Below are positions 56,843-64,000 of a stretch of 64,000 nucleotides of DNA, piece after piece (position 1 is the first letter of the stretch; each line of letters opens with the position of its first letter). The translations under genes were made by a program, and so were the position numbers. Source of the stretch: Acidobacteriaceae bacterium (lineage in GTDB: Bacteria > Acidobacteriota > Terriglobia > Terriglobales > Acidobacteriaceae); the NCBI GenBank assembly GCA_003152695.1, contig PMAT01000090.1, positions 55,048 to 119,047 on the forward strand. Reading direction: 5' to 3'. The notes under the pieces are model-generated. The model worked only from the letters and a program-made list of their open reading frames with translations, ran no database searches and was not told where the DNA came from.

Positions 56843-57916
56843 ATGTTGTCCTGTCGCCTAAAACGTTTTCTCGTTGCCGTTGTTTTGTCGGTTGTGCTGG
56901 GGAGCGTCGCATTCGCGTCCGGCGCCAACGACTTCCTGCCGCAGTCCTTCGCCGGCTGGACCAAGTCCGGCCCGGTGCAGTCAACCATCGATCCGGCGAA
57001 TGCCGATGCCGCTTATCCCGCGGTTCTGAAGGAGTACGGCTTCGCCGACGCCGAGACGGCAATCTACATCCGCGCCGATGGACGCAAGCTGACCGTGAAG
57101 GCGGCAAGATTCAACGACGCTTCCGGAGCCTACGGCGCCTTCACCTTTTATCGCCAGCCGTCGATGGGGACGGAACGGATTGGCACCAAAGCCGCGTCGG
57201 CGAACCAGCGCATTCTGTTCTTCCGCGACAACGTTCTGGTCGAAGCTGATTTCGATCGCCTGACCGAAATGTCCGCCGCTGAATTGCGGGAGCTCGCGGG
57301 GATGTTGCCCGCCGCCAAGGCTCCCACCGAAAACCTACCGAGTCTTCCCGAGTACTTGCCGAAGAGCCACGCTGTGGAAAACTCGGCAAAATATATCCTC
57401 GGCCCGCAGGCGTTGATGGCGCAGAAGGGGCTGCTCACTCCCGAGCAGGTTGACTTCAGCCATGATCCCGAAATTCTGATGCAGGATTATTCGTCCGAGA
57501 GCGGGCCTCTTACGCTCATGTTGATTCAGTATCCGACGCCGCAGATCGCCGGCGAACGCCTGCGCGCTTTGCAAAGCGCTCAGCAGTCGTCTCCGAACGC
57601 TCTGCTTGTAAGGCGCAGCGGACCCTTGGTCGATGTCGTCACCGGCGCCGTCGGCAGCAGCGAGGCACATGCGCTTCTCAACTCCATAAACTACGAGGCC
57701 GAGGTCACGTGGAACGAAGCGACCTCGATGAGCAAGCGCGACAACATCGGCAATCTGATCCTCGCAGTGTTTGCGCTGACTGGGATCGTTCTGTTGATCG
57801 CTCTCATCTTTGGGATTTTTTTTGGCGGCATTCGCATCTTGATGAAGCGTCTTTTCCCCGACCGCGTCTTCGACCGCCCCGAGGATGTGGACATCATTCA
57901 GTTGCATCTGCAATGA
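56843..57916 (+). CDS. DUF6599-like secreted/anchored protein
   Basis: Signal peptide; C-terminal TM NLILAVFALTGIVLLIALIFGIFFGGIRI; family call tentative. Confidence 0.7.
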   Translation: MLSCRLKRFLVAVVLSVVLGSVAFASGANDFLPQSFAGWTKSGPVQSTIDPANADAAYPAVLKEYGFADAETAIYIRADGRKLTVKAARFNDASGAYGAFTFYRQPSMGTERIGTKAASANQRILFFRDNVLVEADFDRLTEMSAAELRELAGMLPAAKAPTENLPSLPEYLPKSHAVENSAKYILGPQALMAQKGLLTPEQVDFSHDPEILMQDYSSESGPLTLMLIQYPTPQIAGERLRALQSAQQSSPNALLVRRSGPLVDVVTGAVGSSEAHALLNSINYEAEVTWNEATSMSKRDNIGNLILAVFALTGIVLLIALIFGIFFGGIRILMKRLFPDRVFDRPEDVDIIQLHLQ

Positions 57917-58058
57917 CAGGCTACTTCCAGTAAACTGCTGAAAATAATGTACTTATCCTACAATTGCGAGAACACGGCAGTTTTCGGTCAATTTCCTGCA
58001 ATTCCATGAATGTTTCGTAAGTAATTGAAAATGCAGCAATTTAAGTCCTAGAAATTGC

Positions 58059-58088
58059 TTGACACGGGGTTTTCCGTGACCCTAGTAT
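58059..58088 (+). promoter_or_regulatory. Sigma-70-like promoter of the candidate sRNA
   Basis: TTGACA (58059-58064), 18-bp spacer, TAGTAT (58083-58088). Confidence 0.6.
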
Positions 58089-58094
58089 TTGTGC

Positions 58095-58178
58095 AGAAAG
58101 TTTTGACGGTTTAGCCTCCGTTGGAACTATTCTCCCTTGAAGAGAAGGCCGCCCCGTTGCCGGGTGGCCTTTTCCTTT
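58095..58178 (+). ncRNA. Candidate orphan small RNA ending in a Rho-independent terminator
   Basis: Promoter-like sequence followed within about 50 nt by hairpins ACGG-TTTAGCCT-CCGT and TTCTC..GAGAA, then AAGGCCGCCC-CGTTGC-CGGGTGGCCTTTTCC; no ORF. Confidence 0.55.
58145..58178 (+). terminator. Rho-independent terminator
   Basis: AAGGCCgCCC...GGGtGGCCTTTTCCTTT. Confidence 0.8.
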
Positions 58179-58490
58179 GCGTCAAGTCGCTCAGGGCCCG
58201 AGTGGATCACGCGATGACGAGAAATTCTCGCGCGAAAAAGTTTTCCTAACTCACCCGGGCGGCCACTCAATTTGAACATTCCCTTCATTCCAATGTTTCT
58301 CAGCGCGCCATATTGCTCCAGTTGCGATGCATTTTACTTTCGGTGAGGAATCCGATGTGGCGATCTGGACAAACCATCACAGAGGAACACCCTCTCCGCT
58401 GCCTCTGATGCAAGATGCCGAATCCATTTGTCTCCGGCAGTTCCGAACCCAATCACCCCTCACGCGAATCCAAGTCTCTTGACCCCTACC

Positions 58491-60371
58491 ATGCATTTCA
58501 TGCATTCCACATCAGCGAAGCCGGCAAAGAAAACTGAGATATTCAAGGCGCTGCCCGAAGTCTGGCAACTGATTCGGCCACGCCGCGCCCTGCTCGCGCT
58601 GGGCCTGGGACTGATGATCATCAACCGCGTCTCCGGGCTGGTGCTTCCGGCTTCCACCAAATACCTGGTGGACGACATCATCGGTAAGCGCCATCTCAAA
58701 TTGCTCTATCCGCTGGTGGGGGTGGTTCTGCTGGCGACGCTCATCCAGGGCCTCACGTCGTTTGCGCTCACCCAGACGCTCTCCAAGGCGGCTCAGAAGC
58801 TCATCGCCGAGTTGCGCCGTCGGGTGCAAGAGCACGTCGGGCGGCTGTCCATTTCTTATTACGACGCCAACAAGACCGGCATCCTGGTTTCGCGCATCAT
58901 GAGCGACGTCGAGGGCGTGCGCAACCTCATTGGCACCGGTCTGGTGGACTTCGCTGGCGGGTTGCTCACTGCGGTTATCGCCTTCGCTGTGCTGATCCGC
59001 ATCAGCCCGATCATGACCGCCATTGCGTTCGGCTTTCTCGGAATATTTGGATTCGGCCTCCGCAAAGCTTTTCGTACCATCCGCCCCATCTTCCGGGAGC
59101 GCGCCAAGATCAACGCTGAGGTCACCGGGCGTCTGACGGAATCGCTGGGAGGGGTGCGGGTGGTTAAGGGCTATCACGCCGAGCAACGCGAGCACGAGGT
59201 GTTCAGCTCGGGGGTCGAGCGCCTGCTGCAAAATGTCTTTCGCACCCTGACCGCAACCTCGGTCATGAGCCTGTCGTCTTCCACTCTCATGGGGGTCATC
59301 GGCGCGATCGTCATGTTCATGGGAACCCGCCAGATTCTGGCAGGGAAGCTGACCCTGGGCGGATTCTTCACCTACACCATGTTTCTCGGATATCTGGCCG
59401 CGCCACTGTTTCAGGTTGTCGGTATCGGCACCCAGATCACGGAAGCCCTCGCCGGTCTGGAACGCACTCGCGAAGTTCTCGACGAGGTTCCCGAAAACGA
59501 AGACCCCAAGCGGACCGTCACGCTTCCCGAGATCCGCGGCGACGTCACCTTCCAGGATGTCACCTTCGCCTACGAGCAGAAGAAAACTGTCCTGCACGAC
59601 ATCTCGTTTCGCGCCCGGCCGGGTACGGTGACAGCGCTGGTCGGATCCTCGGGATCGGGCAAGTCCACCATCATCGGCTTGATTGCCGCCTTCCACACCC
59701 CCAACCAGGGCAAGATTCTGGTAGATTCGGTCGATCTCTCCACCGTCCGGCTGGAGTCGTACCGCACCCAACTGGGCATGGTCTTGCAGGATTCGTTTCT
59801 GTTCGACGGAAGCATTCGCGAGAACGTGGCCTTTTCCAAACCCCATGCGACGGAGCAGGAGATTCTCCGGGCTTGCGCCATCGCCCGCGTGGACGAGTTC
59901 GCGGAGAAGTACGAGCTGAAGTACGACACCATCATCGGCGAGCGCGGCGTGAAGCTGTCCGGCGGCCAGCGCCAGCGCGTTTCCATCGCGCGCGCCATCC
60001 TGGCGGACCCGCGCATCCTGATTCTCGATGAAGCCACTTCCAGTCTCGACTCCGAATCGGAAGCCCTGATCCAGGAAGGACTCTCCTACCTCATGCAAGG
60101 GCGCACCACGTTTGTCATCGCCCATCGGCTCTCCACTATTCGCCGGGCGGACCAGATCCTGGTGGTCGAGGAAGGACGAATCGTCGAGCACGGCAACCAT
60201 CAATCGCTTTACCAGTTCGGTGGCCGCTACTACGAGCTGTACACCAAGCAACATGGCATCGAACAGAATCTCTTCCTGGCCCCCGGAGAAGGGGACACGA
60301 CCGAAGAGTCCGCTGCGGTGGTGGCGGAGGGAATCGCGGCCGATCCCGATCCGACGACGCTGCTGCGCTAA
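58491..60371 (+). CDS. ABC transporter, fused TMD-ATPase (MsbA/exporter type)
   Basis: VGSSGSGKSTIIGLIAAF Walker A, LSGGQRQRVSIARAILADPRILILDEATSSLDSESE. Confidence 0.95.
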   Translation: MHFMHSTSAKPAKKTEIFKALPEVWQLIRPRRALLALGLGLMIINRVSGLVLPASTKYLVDDIIGKRHLKLLYPLVGVVLLATLIQGLTSFALTQTLSKAAQKLIAELRRRVQEHVGRLSISYYDANKTGILVSRIMSDVEGVRNLIGTGLVDFAGGLLTAVIAFAVLIRISPIMTAIAFGFLGIFGFGLRKAFRTIRPIFRERAKINAEVTGRLTESLGGVRVVKGYHAEQREHEVFSSGVERLLQNVFRTLTATSVMSLSSSTLMGVIGAIVMFMGTRQILAGKLTLGGFFTYTMFLGYLAAPLFQVVGIGTQITEALAGLERTREVLDEVPENEDPKRTVTLPEIRGDVTFQDVTFAYEQKKTVLHDISFRARPGTVTALVGSSGSGKSTIIGLIAAFHTPNQGKILVDSVDLSTVRLESYRTQLGMVLQDSFLFDGSIRENVAFSKPHATEQEILRACAIARVDEFAEKYELKYDTIIGERGVKLSGGQRQRVSIARAILADPRILILDEATSSLDSESEALIQEGLSYLMQGRTTFVIAHRLSTIRRADQILVVEEGRIVEHGNHQSLYQFGGRYYELYTKQHGIEQNLFLAPGEGDTTEESAAVVAEGIAADPDPTTLLR

Positions 60372-60485
60372 GGCGAGTCGAATGTTCCCCCTGCCGGATG
60401 GGCCACATCTCGCTTCTGACGACCCACGAAGATGCTGTATCATCAGGACTTTCGCGCTGTAATTGGTGTGCACTGACGAGTCGAT

Positions 60486-62285
60486 ATGGACCAACGCAGT
60501 TTCCAGAAGCTGCTGCGCCGCACGGTTCTGATACCCGTGGCAGTGCTGTTGCTGCTCACCGCGACCCTGGTGGTTGAGATCCTTGGCCTGACTACCTCTT
60601 TTGGTTGGGTTGACCACGCCGACCAAGTCATCGCCGATACCAGGCAGTTGATGCGATCCATGACCGACCTGGAGTCCGAACTTCGTGGCTTCTTTCTGAC
60701 CGGCGACCAGTCTTTTCTCGACGCTTATAACTCGGCCAAGGCAGGAGTGCTCGAACAACTGACGGTCCTGGACCACCTTACCAGCGACAATCCCGGTCAA
60801 CAGCGTCGCCTGCAGGAACTTCGCGATCTCGACCTCCGCTGGATCCAATATTCGGAGCGGTTGTTACCGCAACCGGGCGCTCGATCTCTCTCGCCTCAAG
60901 AATTCACTGCCGGCAAACAGTTGATGGACCAGGTCCGGGCCAAGCAGCGCGAGATCCTGGACACGGAGCAACACTTACATGAAGTTCGCCACCGCCGTGC
61001 CACGCTGCTAGGTAATGTTGTCATCGCTACCGCCGCGGTGCTAGGGCTCCTCACGGTCCTCCTGCTGTTCACGCTGACCCGGCGCGAGCTGTTTGCGCTT
61101 TCTTCCACCTACGATAAGCATCTCAAAGCCGAAGCGGAGAAAACGCGGCTCTTACAAGAAAGCCGTGAGTCGTATCGCATCACCCTCACCAGCCTGGGCG
61201 ATGCCGTCGTCGCCGCCGACGCTTCGGGGAACGTGTCGTTCCTCAACCCTGTCGCCGAAAAACTCACCGGCTGGGACTACCAGGTAGCCAGCGGCCGGCC
61301 ACTGCGTGAAGTCTTGCGCCTTATTGACGAAAGGACCCGTACCGAACTTGAAGATCAGGTCGCGCTGCTGCACCGCTCGCCAGGGGTGGTGAACGTTTCC
61401 AGCCACGCTGCCCTCATCAGCCGTTCTGGAGCGGAATATCCGATTGAGCTGACGGGATCGCCGATCCTGGACGATCGTAACCAGCTCGCCGGAATTGTGC
61501 TCGTCTTTCGCGATATCACGCAGCGTCGCCAGACGGAGCAGATCCTACGCTCGAGCGAGCGCCTGACGTCGGCTGGACGCCTATCCGCCACCATTGCCCA
61601 CGAAATCCGCAATCCGCTCGACACCGTTTCCAACCTCATCTATCTGCTGCGCCACGAACCGCAATCCAGCATGGTTGCGAGTCAGTACCTGGAGCTGGCC
61701 AGCGAGGAACTGGCCCGCATCGCGCAGATCACGGGGCAACTCCTGACCTTCCACCGCGAAGCGCACGCCCCGGTGGAGGTGGATCTTGCCAACGTGCTGC
61801 AAAGTGTGCTGGTTTTGTTTGCGCCGCAAATCCGCAAGGGCCACATCGACGTCGAGCAGCGCTTGGAAGCGGCGCCCCCGGTGCGAGGATTTCCCGGCGA
61901 ACTGCGGCAGGTATTCTCAAACCTGGTAGGCAATGCCATCGACGCGATGCCCGACGGGGGCAAGCTAATTCTGCATTTGCGCCAATCCAGTCTCACCTCC
62001 GATCCGGCGCGGCGGGGGGTGCGCATTACCATACTCGACACCGGCGCAGGCATCCCCACCGGAGTCCGCAAGAACCTTTTTGCTCCCTTCTTCACCACCA
62101 AAGGGGAAAAGGGTACGGGCTTGGGCCTTTGGGTGAGCCGCGGCATCATCGAAAAGCATGAGGGGACGATTCATCTCGCCAGCCGCAGGCGAGCTGGCAA
62201 AAGTGGGACCGCCTTTTCGGTATTTCTCCCCTTGGAGCAGGAACTGGGATTGCTCGACGTGCCGAACATGCCACCGGCAGCGTAG
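60486..62285 (+). CDS. CHASE3/PAS sensor histidine kinase
   Basis: Two TM segments, CHASE3-like MTDLESELRGFFLTGDQSFLDAYNSAK, PAS, LSATIAHEIRNPLDTVSNLIYLL, GTGLGLWVSRGIIEKHEG. Confidence 0.92.
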   Translation: MDQRSFQKLLRRTVLIPVAVLLLLTATLVVEILGLTTSFGWVDHADQVIADTRQLMRSMTDLESELRGFFLTGDQSFLDAYNSAKAGVLEQLTVLDHLTSDNPGQQRRLQELRDLDLRWIQYSERLLPQPGARSLSPQEFTAGKQLMDQVRAKQREILDTEQHLHEVRHRRATLLGNVVIATAAVLGLLTVLLLFTLTRRELFALSSTYDKHLKAEAEKTRLLQESRESYRITLTSLGDAVVAADASGNVSFLNPVAEKLTGWDYQVASGRPLREVLRLIDERTRTELEDQVALLHRSPGVVNVSSHAALISRSGAEYPIELTGSPILDDRNQLAGIVLVFRDITQRRQTEQILRSSERLTSAGRLSATIAHEIRNPLDTVSNLIYLLRHEPQSSMVASQYLELASEELARIAQITGQLLTFHREAHAPVEVDLANVLQSVLVLFAPQIRKGHIDVEQRLEAAPPVRGFPGELRQVFSNLVGNAIDAMPDGGKLILHLRQSSLTSDPARRGVRITILDTGAGIPTGVRKNLFAPFFTTKGEKGTGLGLWVSRGIIEKHEGTIHLASRRRAGKSGTAFSVFLPLEQELGLLDVPNMPPAA

Positions 62286-62396
62286 TGATTAGCGACTACT
62301 AGAACACGATGACGCAGGTTGGGCCACGCAAGTTGTAGAATAGACCTCCTTTGCCACTCGGTGGCTCCTTTATAATGGGCTCCTGTCGAACCAAGA

Positions 62397-64000
62397 ATGC
62401 CCTCTCCTCAAGTCCGAGCAGTCATTGCTGGTCCCGATCCGAACCAAGTTCTCAGCCACTCTCCCTCGCCACGACGCCGGTGGATTTGGATCGTGCTGCT
62501 TTGGGCCATGGTTTACGTCCCTGGCCTGTTTTCGCCTCCACTCTTAGACGACGCGGATTCGATCCACGCTGAAGCCGCGCGCGAGGTGATCGTCCGTCAC
62601 GACTGGACCACGCTCTACATCGACGGGGTCCGCTACCTGGAAAAGGCGCCGCTGATGTATTGGGGTATGGCGGCCAGCTACACGGTATTCGGCGTCAGCG
62701 ACTGGGCGGCCAGGTTGCCACTTGCGCTGGGCGTGCTGGCGCTGCTGCTGACTACGTACTCCCTGGGCAAACGGACGCTGGGAGAACGCGCGGGCTTTTG
62801 GGCGGCGATGGTGCTGGCGGTTTCGGTCGGGCCTTACATGTTCACCCGCATTATCATTCCCGACATACTCGTGGCGTTGTGGCTGACGCTTGGTTTTGAC
62901 TTCTTCCTGCGGACCCTGGACCAAGAACCTCCTTCGCGCCTTTCGTGCTGGGGATTGGCGGCAACCGCAGCCCTGAACGTGCTTACCAAAGGGCTGATCG
63001 GGCTGGTGTTTCCGGCGGCAATCATCGGGCTGTATCTGCTTCTGACTGGAAATCTCAAGCAGCTGCTGCGCCTGCGGCTGCTCTCCAGCTTGGCCGTTCT
63101 GTTGGCGATTGCTGCACCGTGGCACATTGTCGCCGCCCTAGAGAATCCACCCGCGGGCCAATCGCGCGGCTTCCTTTGGTTCTACTTCATCAATGAGCAG
63201 TTTCTCCGTTACCTGGGCAAGCGCGTGCCGCCCGATTACGACACCGTTCCCCTGGTTGTGTTCTGGGGATTGACTCTGCTGTGGCTGTTCCCTTGGTCGG
63301 CATTTGTTATCCCTTCGCTGGCGCAAGTCCCGCACCGCTGGAGCGAGTGGCGCAGCGGAATGAACCAGCGACAACGGGCCAGGCTGCTCTACGCCGTCTG
63401 GGCGGCAGTGATACTGGTGTTCTTTAGCTTCTCCACGCGCCAGGAGTATTACGCCATCCCCGCGCTGCCTGGACTAGCTTTGCTGATCGGCGGCTGGCTG
63501 CAACAGGAAGACGAATCGCCCGCTGCTTCGAAGTTGCGGCGCAGGGGGCGAATCGGGTCGGTGGCCCTGCTCGGCCTCGCGGTTGTCATCTTCGCGATCG
63601 CAATGTTCTTGCTGGTGCAGAGCCAGAGCATGTCCGCCGGCAGCGACCTGGCCGACCTGCTCAAGAAGAACCCGAACGAATACGCCCTGGCGCTGGGGCA
63701 TGTGTTCGATCTGACGCCGCGCGCACTGGGACTCTTCCGCGGGCCACTGGAAATATTCTCGATCGCGGTGTTGGTGGGTACGCTACTGAACTGGTTATAC
63801 CGGCGGCGCAATTTTGCCCAAGCGGGCAACTGGGTGTTGGCCATCATGATGGTGTTCGTGCTTTTGGCCGTGCATCAGGGATTGGTAATTTTCTCTCCCA
63901 TCCTTTCGTCAAAAAAACTTGCCGACGCGATCGAGCAGGAGTACCGGCCCGGCGACGTACTGGTGGCCAATGGGACTTACGAGGACGCCTCCACGCTGAA
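62397..64000 (+). CDS. ArnT-like / dolichyl-phosphate-mannose mannosyltransferase family membrane glycosyltransferase, cut by right edge
   Basis: My own translation: MPSPQVRAVIAGPDPNQ...RRRWIWIVLLWAMVYVPGLFSPPLLDDADSIHAEAAREVIVRHDWTTLYIDGVRYLEKAPLMYWGMAASYTVFGVSDWAARLP. Open at window end, so not in the ORF track. Confidence 0.9.
   Translation, partial: MPSPQVRAVIAGPDPNQVLSHSPSPRRRWIWIVLLWAMVYVPGLFSPPLLDDADSIHAEAAREVIVRHDWTTLYIDGVRYLEKAPLMYWGMAASYTVFGVSDWAARLPLALGVLALLLTTYSLGKRTLGERAGFWAAMVLAVSVGPYMFTRIIIPDILVALWLTLGFDFFLRTLDQEPPSRLSCWGLAATAALNVLTKGLIGLVFPAAIIGLYLLLTGNLKQLLRLRLLSSLAVLLAIAAPWHIVAALENPPAGQSRGFLWFYFINEQFLRYLGKRVPPDYDTVPLVVFWGLTLLWLFPWSAFVIPSLAQVPHRWSEWRSGMNQRQRARLLYAVWAAVILVFFSFSTRQEYYAIPALPGLALLIGGWLQQEDESPAASKLRRRGRIGSVALLGLAVVIFAIAMFLLVQSQSMSAGSDLADLLKKNPNEYALALGHVFDLTPRALGLFRGPLEIFSIAVLVGTLLNWLYRRRNFAQAGNWVLAIMMVFVLLAVHQGLVIFSPILSSKKLADAIEQEYRPGDVLVANGTYEDASTL

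Noticed and set aside
58512-60848. 778-aa minus-strand ORF
   Set aside because: Antisense to a clear ABC transporter and the start of a histidine kinase; composition (R/H/D/Q-rich, no motifs) is typical of GC-driven antisense ORFs.

Overview
This 64 kb window reads as a chromosomal segment from a GC-rich bacterium, probably an acidobacterium (Terriglobia/Koribacter-like; inferred from gene content only). Most of it is housekeeping: suhB, a swivel-first aconitase-family enzyme, ferredoxin, trmJ, mutL, cmk, an ECF sigma/anti-sigma/LiaI-TM operon, histidine kinases, PBP/SpoIID genes, an alpha-2-macroglobulin operon, ilvE, CoA-transferase, a trpC-F-B-A/chorismate mutase/DAHPS/tyrA cluster, an AMIN amidase, an MsbA-type ABC transporter and an ArnT-like transferase. 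Two genes run off the window edges (HyfB-like at the left, ArnT-like at the right) and are missing from the ORF track. The most interesting region is 21.1-26.4 kb. There, two paralogous 127-bp sequences (about 92% identical by eye) sit upstream of two minus-strand genes: a small membrane protein, and a cation/proton antiporter heading an apparent operon (antiporter, UspA, helical protein, AAA/STAND ATPase, dynamin-like GTPase). Each copy can fold as a junction closed by a conserved P1 helix, and each is followed by sequence that can compete for the P1 3' strand. This is a riboswitch-like layout controlling a possibly novel ion-stress/membrane-GTPase module. Other signals: a decayed mobile island with a serine-recombinase tail and a tRNA-fMet 3' remnant; a DUF2971 pseudogene next to 27-28 bp direct repeats; an orphan sRNA-like unit with its own promoter and terminator; a dense hairpin array; a precisely phased 19-bp degenerate tandem array between trpA and trpB; and three copies of a dispersed GTCATCCTGAGCG repeat. 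All repeat and structure calls were made by eye; no searches or folding programs were run.
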